Part shown: piece after piece, positions 21,342 to 31,838 of the stretch
Numbering within the stretch: the first letter of the stretch is position 1
Layout: every line of letters starts with the position of its first letter
Source: Trichosporon coremiiforme
Lineage: Eukaryota > Basidiomycota > Tremellomycetes > Trichosporonales > Trichosporonaceae
Reading direction: 5' to 3'
Assembly: GCA_039545355.1 (NCBI GenBank)
Contig: BCJJ01000018.1
Location: forward strand, 310,001-374,000
DNA: 64,000 nucleotides
The notes under the pieces: model-generated
Database searches by the model: none
What the model saw: the letters and a program-made list of their open reading frames with translations, nothing else
Told to the model about the DNA's origin: nothing
Made by a program: the position numbers and the translations under genes

Positions 21342-23575
21342 CTACGGGTCGGGCTCGAGCTGCTGCGCAGGGAAGGACGTGCACAAAAAATTATACTCGA
21401 CCGACTTGCACTTGGTGTGGATGAGAGCGTGGCAGTCGTTGCACTGGAGGTAATTGAGGCCCAGCTTCTTCGCGCACACCTTGCACTTGTTCCGGCTGCT
21501 GGACGAGGAGTAGAAGAGGTTCGCCCAGTTTGGCGACGCCGAGATCAGTGTCGACGGGATGCGCTTCGTGCCTTGTAACACGGCCGCCATCGTTGTCGAG
21601 CTCTTGGCCGAGATCGTGAACTTGTGCTGGATCAGGTTGCGTGCAGGTGTCGTGGGGGACTTGGTGGTGCTGTTCTCTTTGGCTGACTGCCGACGCTGAA
21701 GAGGCGCCAGCGATTGTTGCAGCTGCAGAGGCTGGGGGAACTGGGGAGATTGCGGGGTGCCGGGGGAGGGAAGGTCCGTGACAATGGATTGGGGGCTGTG
21801 GGGAACTTGGATGGGGGCCGGGCGGGGGGGACGAAGTGGAGCAAGTGGAGACCGAGGAGGGCGATGGTTGTCCGTGGATGGGCTAACGGGTGTCGGGGGA
21901 CCAGCGATAGGCTCTGCCACACCTCGGATGGTGAAGGAGGAGCACGTCTCCTCGGGAGGTGACGGAGGGTAGGCGCAAGGCATGGTGACGTCGACAGGCG
22001 AAGAAACAGCTGTCAACGCCGTCGCTGCCGCTGTCGTGCCAGCCGAAACCTCGCTATCCAGCAGGCCATGACGTGCCGTTTCCTCACTCGCGGTGTGGCT
22101 TTCGGCTTGCACGTAGTCGTGATTGCTGGACCTCACGGAGGGCGAGGAGCTCCGCGTTCGAGTCTGCGCGTCGAGCCACTCCTGGGTGACCGTTCTCCTA
22201 CGGGTCTTCCGCCGTCGGATAGCGCCGTCTCCCTCGATGCGGACGTGCTTGTTCGCTATGGATTGGATGTGCTTCTGCTCGCGCTGGCGCCCTCTGCGGG
22301 GCTCCTCGTCCTCGTCAGAGTCCGAGGATGAGTCCGAGAATCCACCAACTTCCATCTCGACCTCCTTCTCGGCCCGCTCAGAGGAGCCCTCCTTATCAAA
22401 AATCGGCATCGCCCGGCGCTTTCCCTTCCTGATCTGTCGCGGCGATGCCGGCTGTTCAACCGCCATCGGCTCGTCACAGCCGTCTGACGATGACAGGCTC
22501 GCAGCATACATGGCGTCGAGTCGATGCAGAACCTCGGTTACCACCGGTCTGTCCGCAGCCGTGAAGCTCAAACAATGCAGGGCCAAGTCGAAGAATTCGA
22601 GGGGGCAACCGGTGTCTAAGTGTTTCAGCAGCTCGTTACGATCCGGCACGAAGACCGGCGGCTTCTTCTTGGTCTCGGGGTGGTAAGTCTTGGAACTGAT
22701 CAGGATGCGCGTGCACAGTTCCAGGAAGATGATACCCATCGAGTAGATGTCGGTCGGCAAGTCAAAGTCTTCGCCCATGATGATCTCGGGAGACATGTAG
22801 CCCTGAGCGATGTTAGCGTAACCGCGAGTGACAACTTACATCGGTTCCGCAGTAGGTCATGTGTCTCATCTCGTCGACATTTCTTGACGCAATACGTGCA
22901 AAGCCGAAGTCTGTCACCTTCAGGGACCCGTTGTCTGTCAACAACAGGTTCTCGCCCTTCAGGTCGCGGTGCAGACAGTTGCGCGAATGCAAGTAGGCGA
23001 GTGCCTTTGTGAGATCCAAGCAGTACTTTAGTCGGAGGTGCCATGGGAATAGCTTGTCCTTCGCGCGGATCAGAGCTCGGAGGTTTCCGCCGTCGACGTA
23101 CTCGGAGCAAATGCTGAAGTTAGCTTTTCAGGTACGGGGCGACTATCGTGTGTGTTGTTGATCGACTCACAAGACCCGACCGTTTGCCCCAGGTTCCTTA
23201 CACAGTCCCAGGAACAGGACGATGTTTGGGTGGCGACACTCTCGCATGATCCTCCACTCGCGCTCAAAGTACTTGCGAACCTGTGGGTCAGTGGTGCCGC
23301 CGATGTGCACTCACATCGTACTGCGTCGAGGAGTGAATCTCCTTGATGGCAATGTCGATGCCAAGGTATTGGCCTAGGGTACGTAAGCCACCGCCGTCCT
23401 GCCGTCCCGCCGGGCCATAATGAACGGCGTAACTGTAAACCTACCTCTGTAAACAGAGCCGAAGCTGCCGCCCCCTATCCTCGGGCCCCAAATGATGTCC
23501 TCGAACTGCGCAGCTCAGTGGCGGTGTTCCTCCTCCATTGTTGGGTTCACTTACGGGGACGATGTCGAAATCCAT
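21342..23575 (-). CDS. Protein kinase with C-terminal C1-like zinc domain
   Basis: Exons are 23555-23575, 23445-23505, 23315-23373, 23171-23280, 22840-23113 and 21342-22802, giving 661 aa. The kinase domain starts almost at residue 1: glycine loop GGGSFGSVY (18-26), Lys38 in IAIKEI, HRDLKGEN (Asp134, Asn139), DFG (152-154) and GYMSPE. All catalytic residues are present. The substrate loop and CGTDGYMSPE resemble TKL/LISK-type kinases. A long Ser/Pro-rich linker (about 270-560) includes RKGKRRAMP-type basic patches. The C-terminus has a C1-like zinc module: CKVC, CNDC, HALIH and two further Cys. It departs from the usual C1 spacing, with a long insert between the leading His and the first Cys pair, so lipid binding is uncertain. 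The start is backed by an in-frame stop two codons upstream. The gene is divergent from the DOPA-dioxygenase gene. Confidence 0.85.
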
Positions 23576-24707
23576 CTATTCGACAAGGCGCTAGGGCGGA
23601 ACGATGAAACCAAACACGGCAGCGGGTGATCGTTACCGGTGGCGTGTCCTGCGCAGATGTAATGGCGTTTGACCAAACGCGGTGGTCCAAGCGGGGTTGC
23701 TTGGAGAGTTCGAAGGTGCGGTCGTTGTTGAAATACAAGTTACGGTGGCGATGAAGTGAGCAGCAAGTAAGAGCGGAAAAGGTAACAGAGAGTGAGTATG
23801 TTTGTGTGTGCACGTTAAGTATAGGGGTGAGAGTATGTGTGTAGCGTTCGTGGAATTGAGTGGAGCAGTGTAAGTGACACGAGGTGGCGAGGTAACGCTG
23901 TTCGCATTAATTAGTGGGCTGGCTGGGAGGGTGAGAAGGGGGGTTTCACAGGGTAGACCCTTGAGAACTTCTTTTCCTTCTGCTTCGTGTTGATGCTGCA
24001 GCTGGCCCACAAGCATGAGGATCGAAGAGTGACCAAGTGACCGCGTGCGGCAGAGGATGAACGGCTGAAGTGGTTGATAAGATTGTGTGCGGTGCTCGTG
24101 AGGAACAGCAAACCAGAAACAAACAAGAGCACGGTGCAGTTGCTGCCGCGGTACGAACGCTGCGGGTGACGTCATTCTGTGCCGAGTGCAGCAGCGGTCC
24201 AGGCGTCTGTCTTGTCTCCTGAGCTCCTGGCCCCCTGGCAACTCGTTGCGCACTGACTCTGCGCGCGCCGAGATTCTGGCCGGCACCGCCCAGACTTTCG
24301 AGAGGATCACGCGTAGGCCATTCAATTCCGTCACGGTTCCGCCTCGTGACAGCCCCTGAGAGTCATGCTCAGTCATGTCAGTCATGTCTTTGCTTAAGCT
24401 TCGGCCCTAGTGCACGTCCTCCTTCTGGGTTACCTTTATCTCGGGACACCCTGTGATTTCTACATTGCTCCTTCCTCTCACACTAACACTTGCATTCCAC
24501 CACTCCACCGTGCCAACGTGCACACCTCGACACACTACACGTTCATCTCCCTCTCCGTCGGCACGCAGCGGCACCACTTATACACATAGCATCCGTGACT
24601 GGATCCCGGGGTTAGCAGAGCTCCCGATCGACTGTTCAATTGCCTCCATCGTCCCGTCACCCAACGTGCATTACTCCACTCCGACACTTCTCCGTGCGAC
24701 ACGCATC
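23576..24707. other. Divergent promoter region kinase / DOPA-dioxygenase-like gene
   Basis: This is 1.13 kb between divergent starts. It holds one perfect TGACGTCA palindrome (24167-24174). The frame of the downstream gene is open back to 24453, but the translation there has no conserved features. Confidence 0.55.
24167..24174. promoter_or_regulatory. CRE-like palindrome TGACGTCA
   Basis: This perfect ATF/CREB-type site lies about 590 bp from the kinase ATG and 540 bp from the DOPA-dioxygenase-like ATG, so it could serve either gene. Confidence 0.35.
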
Positions 24708-25461
24708 ATGGCCGACCGCTTCGCAGCCCTGAAGCCTTACTACCCCAAGCTTGGGTCGCCGCAGACCTCGAACCCAGACAAGACGCAGCTATCCTACGAG
24801 GTATGCCCCAAAGGTGACGGCAAGAGCGTGTACAACCCGCCGCGCGAGGGCCGGTCGCACCACTACGACTCGCTCTACAAGGGCAAGCAGGACGGCGTAG
24901 GCGAGAAGGCCTGGTGGGACTTCCACGTCTACCATCTCGTGAGTTTCGTCACCAACGCGTGCTTTGTCAATACTCCCCACGAGTAGCGCACGGCGCCGTT
25001 CCGTCGGAAACTTCGGATGCGGCCTCCACCCGACTCGGATGCGGGGCCTCCACACGGCCGATACTTGTTGACACAATTAGCCTCTCAACCCGAATCACGT
25101 CCAGTACGCGCATGAGCTGTACGAAGCCGTGCGCCGCGAGTTCCCGGAGTTGCGTGTGTACCGCGTAAGTCTGCCTCATGCATACTCAATCTGACGCCAG
25201 TTCTTCGACAAGCCTCTTGGTCCCCACCCAATCCCGATGTTCGAAGTAAACGTGTTCAACCCGCTGCAGCTCGGCGCGCTCATGTCGTGGTTTGTCCAGA
25301 ACCGCGGGCCATGCTCCGTCCTCATCCATCCGAACACGGGTGACGACGTGAAAGACCACACTACCAACGGCACCTGGCTCGGGGAGAAGGTGCCCCTTGA
25401 CGTCGACCTGCTTCGTGCCGTCGACGCGCTGCAGGCCGAGAAGAAGAAGGAGGGCCAGTAA
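24708..25461 (+). CDS. DOPA 4,5-dioxygenase family protein
   Basis: Small iron-dependent extradiol dioxygenase family, acting on catechols in characterised members. Exons are 24708-24938, 25081-25164 and 25201-25461, giving 191 aa. Family signatures: WDFHVYHL (residues 70-77), YAHELYEAVRREFPELRVYRFFDKPLGPHPIPMFEV in the middle, and LIHPNTGDDVKDHTTNGTWLG towards the end. The conserved His in FHVY, GPHP and LIHP fits metal binding. I place the second exon at the TTAG acceptor (ending 25080), not at the later CCAG. The earlier one adds eight residues that give the usual spacing between HVYxL and the YAxEL helix. The natural substrate is unknown. The gene converges on the stomatin gene. Confidence 0.85.
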
Positions 25462-25731
25462 TAACCAGAGGTTGTAACGAATGCATGACAACTGTAGCTT
25501 AGGTTTCATTTTCCAGTTTAGCAGGGATTATTGGCGATCAAGCGGTAAATCAGAGCAACAGGTAGGTGATACAGTTGGGCGAAGAAAGAACATGTACAAC
25601 TAAACGGCCGTAGGTGGCGCTGATTAACTAGCAAGGGCTTAGGATTGGGGCAATTCACGATCATTTCGGGATGTTCTGTAAGGCGTTCTCACGGTCTCGG
25701 AGGTGGTAACGTTGACCAAAGGGCAAAAGGC

Positions 25732-27306
25732 TTACACTGAGGCCATCGAGTTGAGAAGGGCGGCGCGCGATGCGCCCGACTCGTGACCGTGACCCTGTCC
25801 ATCTCCAGCATCCTGGACCGAGGCGATCAGTTGCTGGTTCATCTCGCCACCGGCGCCCATGACGCCGAGGTTCATAGGGACGAAAACGACTGTGGTGTCA
25901 GCTTGCTTCTCAGTACAGGACTGGTTCCTCTGCAGCGAGATGGAGCTCGCCGGTGTGACGCTGTCCGCAGAGACGGCAGCGCCACATGCCGCGGCTCGGT
26001 GAGACAGATCCCCCGTCGCTAGCACCGGAGCACACTTACCCTTGCTTCCGCTCGTGCGGGCCATGGCCTGAAGGGCCTCGAGTTGACGGATCTGCATAGC
26101 GGCCGGAGACGCGAGGATGTCGGCGGCTGGAAGAGTTAGCTTGCACGTGGATGATCGACCCTTGTCACTACTGACCCTGGCGCATGAGCTTGGCAGCGTC
26201 GACCTCGGCGCGCGCGGCGATGACCTTGGACTCTCCAATACGCTTCTGCGTGGCCGCAGACGAGAGCGACTGCTGCAGCTCGACGGAGAAGTTGATGTCC
26301 TTTAGGAGGATGGACTCGATGCTGACGCCCCACTTCTCGGCTGTCGTCTCGATGATCTCGGCGACTTCCTGGGCGAGACCCTCGCGGTCCGAGATGACCG
26401 ACTGCAGCACGCGGCCACCGACGACTTGGCGCAGAGTCGTCTGCGCACGCTCGACCAGCGCCATGGTCAGGTTGTTGATACCGAAGGCGGCGCGGTAGGG
26501 CGAGACGATGTGCCACGAGATGACAGAGTCGACAATGACCGAGACGTTGTCCTTGGTCTGCACCGTTTGAGGCGGGACGGTCGTGAGCTGGATCTTGACG
26601 TCGACCATCCTGATGTCCTCCGAGCAGACGTTGACCTGGACGAGACCAGGGTCGACCGACTTGTAGAACTGACCTGCAATGTTAGCTAAGGCGCGCAGGA
26701 CTTAACCCACCGAAGCGGGAGATAAGGCCAACGGAGCCCTGCTTGACCTCCTTGTACGGGTTGGGCAGCGGGCAACAGGGGAATTGGCCGAGCTGCGAGT
26801 GTCAGTGCGAGATCCGAAGTCAGTTTGTCCTCCCGCCAAGCTAGATCTTCTCTGGGTGGGAAAACCCAGACATCCGCTCCGCAGGGATTGTTAGGGCCCT
26901 CGTCTGCACGGCTATCGCAGCCGTATCATGCCGGACTCACCGCTCCGATGCAGGCGCCAATACCGGTCATCATAGATCCATAGAAGCCGTGGGTGACCGT
27001 TCCAGAACCGAGATCTGCAGTGTCAGCCGACGTCCATTGTCTTCTGGAATTGCTCACCCTGGGCGTAGGACGGCTGCATGTCGGCCTTACGAAGGGGCTG
27101 GACAGTCTGGTTGTTAGCCTGGAGATGTGTTGCTTGCTCACGATGAGGGCAGGCTGAGGGGGAATGCCTGAACGGTCCATGGGCGCCTTGGAGTGGCTAG
27201 GTCCGTCGTCGGTAACATAGCGGTGGAGCTCGTTGTCGTCGTACTGCAGAGCCGGCGGCGAGTTGTTGGTAGCGTGGTTGTAGGAGGGTGCGACGGAGGA
27301 AGACAT
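25732..27306 (-). CDS. Stomatin-like SPFH (band 7) protein
   Basis: Membrane scaffold protein of the stomatin/prohibitin superfamily. Exons are 27142-27306, 27058-27106, 26941-27014, 26711-26792, 26176-26673, 26040-26126 and 25732-25889, giving 370 aa. The first 95 residues are polar, with a hydrophobic hairpin-like segment around GSMMTGIGACIGALGQFPCC (83-102). The SPFH core runs from about 110 to 290: QGSVGLISRFGQFYKSVDPG, DVKIQLTTVPPQTVQTKDNVSV, then ALVERAQTTLRQVVG and the helical IGESKVIAARAEVDAAKLMRQ. A low-complexity tail with HGHES follows. The stop at 25732 is followed by a possible donor (GTAAGC overlapping the last codons), so a short extra 3' exon cannot be excluded. Divergent from the ER protein gene. 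Confidence 0.85.
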
Positions 27307-28250
27307 GTTTGCTGGTTATTGTATGAGAATGCGAGTGCCCGTGCCGAAGGGCAAGTATATATAGTTTCTGCACCTAGCATCGTTCGGGAGAGCAACGGCC
27401 GTACGCGCTTTGCGCCCAGTGGCCCAGAGTGGTAGCGTATGAAGCAGGTGAGCAGAGGCGCAGCACGAGGTGAGTCCAGTTGAGGCTGAACATTCCGAGA
27501 TTCTGAAGTGTCACGGGGCCACCCGGCCTCAGCCGCTGCGCCGCCGTCGGGGCACCAGGGCACCAGAGCTTACGCTGACACACGGCCGGTTGACTCGCTA
27601 TCTGAGTGGCGACGGCCTCAGCGCCCTGCGTATGCTGAACCGTGCCTGACACCAAGGGCACAGCTTTCTTGGCAACGGCGCGCTGCCAAGTGATATGGCG
27701 TCGCTTCCGTCGCTTAGACCGCCGATAAAGTCGCGCACCGGTGCAGTTGCTGCACTGCCCCTGATGCATAATAAACGTGCAGTGGCATCCCGACACCGGA
27801 CTAGCAATGATACAGCCGTTCGTGAACGTGTTCTGGCGTCGAGCAACCGCGGATGACGAGCGGATCCGAAAGAAGCGCCCAAGAAGCAGAGCAGTAGTCA
27901 GCAGGGACGTGTCACCTTCTGCCTAAAACAGACTCAGGAACGATAAGCATAACAACGATACGTCACGTGATTCGAGCAGTCTAATCTGGTTCCGTCCGGT
28001 CGGTCGAAGGGTCGTAGACCGGCAAGGACGGCGACACGGCGCACTATCGCGACCCTGGGGCCTATCCCACTGCTGACGGGCGCTGCCCATGTGGGGCCAC
28101 CACGGGCCCATCGTCCGCGATACCTTTGGCCGGTCCGGCGAGCCAGCGAGCCAGCGGGCGGCAAGCAGCCAGCTAAGCCAGCTCGCCATATTTAGATCGC
28201 CTGACGATAACTCCCCCACTGTCTCTTTTGCATCGTCACATCCACCCACC
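27307..28250. other. Divergent promoter region stomatin-like / ER protein
   Basis: This is 944 bp between divergent starts. Short open frames on both strands show no domain. A TATATATA-like tract (27355-27362) lies about 50 bp upstream of the stomatin-like ATG and may be its TATA element. Confidence 0.5.
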
Positions 28251-29246
28251 ATGAGTCGCTGGTTCTCGCTGATTCTCTACCTGGGCTGTCTCCTCACCTT
28301 TGTGCAGGCCGCCACTGGCACCGTTGGCGCTGAGTGAGTACCTGACGATTGCGCGTTATCAACAGTCTTAACGCCCAGGGTGTCTGCTGCCAGCGAGCCT
28401 GCCGAGGAGGGAGGCATCAAGAACACGGTCACGCGCATCATCAAGGCTTACATCAACGGTGGTGTCATCCCTGTTGACTTTGACGCGCGCGCTAAGAAGG
28501 ATGAGGCGGACGGCGTCGTGCGCATCACGGACGCCAACTCGCAGGAGCTGCTCGCCTCTCCGGGCGACGACATTTGGGTCATTGTCGTGTGAGTACAGGT
28601 CAAGTCTCATCGAGACGTTATGCTGACCTCAGTCATGGGCGCGACGCGGACTTCCTCGCGACTGCGTTCACGGAGGCGCACACGAATGTGACGAAGCGCT
28701 TTGCGAAGGACGCCGCTGCGGCCGAGGGCGACGCTAAGGCTGAGATCGAGCATGTCAAGTTTGGTCGTCTTGACTACTACAATGACTGGGCGACGTGCAC
28801 GCGCTGGCTCATCAACAAGCCCCCTTACCTTGTCTTCGTCTCTGAGAAGGACGGCAAGAAGGAGCTCCGTTTCCTCAGCTTCCCTCCCTTCCCTGCCGAG
28901 GAGGAGAAGATGTACAAGCTCATCAAGGAGGGCCACTGGAAGAACCTCCGTCCCTGGAACTCCCGCTACAACCCCGTCGACGGTGACCGGTAAGTAGAGG
29001 AGTGGGTCTGTGGCTGACAATAGCCGTCATCTTGTCGAGACGTACATTGAGCTCTGGCAGAAGGTCGGAGAGTACACCAAGAACCTCCCCGTGTGGTCCT
29101 GGGTCATCTTCTCCATGGCGGCCGCGGGTCTTACGCAGACCATCACCGGCTGGCTCTTCAGCGGTAGCAACCGCAACCCGCAGCACCCTGCGCAGCGTCG
29201 TGCTGCTGCTGCCGGCGGCTCCGCTCCCGCGGCCGCGCGCAAGTAA
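28251..29246 (+). CDS. Predicted ER membrane protein with lumenal thioredoxin-like region
   Basis: Function not recognised. Exons are 28251-28333, 28379-28588, 28633-28989 and 29024-29246, giving 290 aa. Residues 1-22 form a signal peptide (hydrophobic LILYLGCLLTFVQA). The next 200 residues look like one globular domain: a strand DDIWVIVVHGRD, a helix, a strand IEHVKFGRLDYYNDWATC, then KPPYLVFVSE, a beta-alpha-beta order reminiscent of thioredoxin folds but without CxxC. One membrane segment follows (WSWVIFSMAAAGLTQTITGWLF, about 238-259), then a short Ala/Arg-rich tail of about 30 residues. The topology suggests a lumenal domain and cytosolic tail. OST3/OST6 have a thioredoxin-like lumenal domain but four membrane segments, so this is at most a distant relative. 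Only 107 bp separate its stop from that of ULP1. Confidence 0.75.
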
Positions 29247-29353
29247 ACATAGACAGACTGGGTTTGTAGGTGTGGTCTCTCATATCTCATGTCGCTTTTG
29301 GTATGTATTACATCTTTTTGTACAAGCTATGCGAGCTACGAGCGCCATGACTT

Positions 29354-31382
29354 CTACGACCAAACGCGGCTGGCGAGCTCGCCCGAGGCGATCTCCACAA
29401 TCATCAGCTTTCTGAAGAACGGCATGTCGCCCGCGCCAAACTCGAACTGGTCCTTGACAGTCAGGTCCTTGCCGCGCGCGAGCGCCTCCATGGTCTGGCA
29501 CGCGAACACGCCACAGTCTGACCCGTTGTTCTGCTGCGGGGTTTTCTGTCGTCAGCTCTATTGGAGCACGAGTCACGTACGCTGCTGTACATGTCCTTCC
29601 AGCCCCTGAAATCGAACTCCTTGTCTAGTCGGGTCTTCCACTCTTCTTTCAGATACGTGCGCAAGTTCTGTCGTCAGCGTGGGATGAGGCACCTCAACTC
29701 ACCTCAAACACCTCGAGCCGGAAGCCGTGATCGGCCATCGAGTCGTAGTACTCGATGCGCTTCTTCTTGAAGTTGATGCACGCGCACGTCCAGTGGCACC
29801 CCTGCACGTGGACGGGGATCACGAACAGATCCTTCTCCGGAATCTTGCGCTGAACGCCGTCAGTTGGATCAGCTTACGAATAACCCACTGTTCGGCCCCA
29901 TCGCTTCACGCCGCCGTACCCTTGCTCCCTGAGCTTCTGGTAGAAGAAGGAGTTGCCGACGGCAATCCTCTTGCCCTCCTTGTCTGCCCGGGCGCGGAGG
30001 GCGTCGACATAGAAGTTGATGATCTCGTCGTTCAGCCACGTGCCCGGCTTGAGCGTGCGCAGAGCCTTGGCGTCGACCATGTCCGACTTGAAGTTCGGAT
30101 CAGCGAGTCGCTGGCGCACCTGGACTCGTTAGCAAACACCCCAGCGACATTCAGCTCACAATCTCATTCTGCTCGGGAGTGACGTCCTTCGGCACGCGCG
30201 GGCGGAGACGTGCCCTGATCGCTTTCTCCTTCTCCTCCTCTTCCCTCTTGAACTTCTCCAGAACACTGCTCTTGACCTGTTGGAAGGGAGGAGGCTGGAG
30301 ACGGTCACGCTTTCGAGGGAGGGGTTGGGGCTTGAACTATGACGTTAGCCTCGCTACAATTTGTGTGCAAGCTGTGTGCATACCTCTTCTCGTCGTGCTT
30401 CGATAGCTTCATCAAACGTTTTCCGGTTGTCCAGCTTGAGGTTCCTGAGCGTCTTGCTGAGATCCGCGGAGCTCGTGCTGGCTTCACTGTCAGCGCGGGC
30501 TGCAATTCTGGTGACTCACCGGCATATCGATGTTGGTCCCGCTCACGGAGAAGCTCATCCCTCACCCGCTTCATGGGGGCACTCTGTTCGGGATTCTCCC
30601 GGATCATCCTGTCGAGCATCACGAGCTGCGCAGCCTCGTCCTTTTCTGACCGGTAGCGGTAGGTCTTGCCTGCTGACCGGCGGGGACTGCGCGGGGGTGA
30701 CGACGACGGGCTCGAGAGATTGCTGGAGCTGGATCGGGAGCGAACAAACTTGTACTCGCGCCGCGGCTTCGAGTACACCACATCCGGTCGATTAGGCACT
30801 TTCGATTCTGTGGGGGGCGTTGGAGATGCGGGCGCACTCCCTACCGACGACCGTGGAGAGTCAAAAGAAGACGCAAACAGCGGTTGAGGTAGAAGTGGAT
30901 GAATGTTCTCTGGTGTTTCCCCTCCAAGCGTCCGGGCATGGTCGTTGAGATGCCTTCGAGCCTCGGACGTCTGCTTCTTTCGCTGCTCCTCGCGTTCAAA
31001 ATCAATGGAGATGTCGCCGTCATCGTCGGAAAGCACGAGCGCCTCGCTGGATGTACGACCATTTGGAGCAGCGATCACGCCGCCGTTATCCGCAATAGCC
31101 AGTCGAAGTCCGACTGCCGATGTCGTCCCGTTCGTCCGCCGAACATGGGGGCTCGGTTGCGATGGCTTACCTACACAGTCAATCCCGCAATGTCTGAGAA
31201 TTGTGCAGCTACTCACGTCGCCCCAACATCCAGTCGACACTATCCTTCACGAAAGCCAATCCTGACCAGAGACCCTTGTTGTTTTGTGATCCCTCGTCGG
31301 CGACCAGTCGCGGTCGTTTGGCGGAGGATTGGTGATTCGGGTGATGTGAGGATGACGAAAGGCTGCGCTTAGCGGCAGCCAT
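29354..31382 (-). CDS. ULP1: SUMO-specific cysteine protease Ulp1/SENP (peptidase C48)
   Basis: Removes SUMO from proteins and matures SUMO precursors; yeast Ulp1 sits at nuclear pores. Exons are 31217-31382, 30520-31170, 30384-30481, 30160-30336, 29889-30119, 29703-29849, 29581-29667 and 29354-29545, giving 582 aa. The N-terminal 300 residues are polar, with a basic KRPR motif early and an acidic LSDDDGDISIDFE block. A charged helix follows (KTFDEAIEARREE). The protease domain covers about 370-582: WLNDEIINFY, IPVHVQGCHW (His460), EYYDSM (Asp477), then PQQNNGSDCGVF with Gln524 and Cys530. The triad and the oxyanion Gln are intact. One intron uses a GTGGGT donor (29883-29888) and one an AAG acceptor (30482-30484); both are required for frame and for conserved sequence. 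The gene is divergent from PSY2. Confidence 0.92.
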
Positions 31383-31838
31383 TTGGGATTCGAAACGCGG
31401 TGCCGTCGAAGGCCCGCGACGATGTTGCTGAGGTTCACCAAAGAATGGCCGGCACTATCGCTTCTCCGGGCTGTAGGAAGGCATTAACGGGGTTTGTCGA
31501 AGTCGCAGAGTCTTGGATGCACGTCAATGGGTTAGAAGACGCTCAGACAACAACATTAGTATGGTGTCACAGCTTGTGGTGCCGCAACGCGATATTGCTT
31601 CCGCTCCGGTCGCCACTGACAGTCGCGGAGAGTGGGACACTCATTCCACCTGAGCTCATTTGTTTATTCTCCTCGATCTCGAGTTATCCACACCCAACCT
31701 TCTCCGATTCACCTCTGCTACGCCAACAAAGAGGATTCCGACTACGGACAACCTCACTGTTGCGATACCTCTCGCTGAAATCCTTGAATAGGCGTAGATT
31801 CCTCGTCTGCACCCGTGCCAGCTTCCACTATTCTGCGG
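31383..31838. other. Divergent promoter region ULP1 / PSY2
   Basis: This is 456 bp shared by the two divergent genes. I see no coding exon. Confidence 0.55.

Noticed and set aside
24453..24707. N-terminal extension of the DOPA-dioxygenase-like protein
   Set aside because: The extra 85 residues are Ser/Thr/Pro leader-like sequence, and family members begin close to the ATG at 24708.
25081..25104. Treating these 24 bases as intron (CCAG acceptor at 25104)
   Set aside because: It would delete eight residues between HVYHL and YAHEL that are needed for normal family spacing; the TTAG acceptor is preferred.
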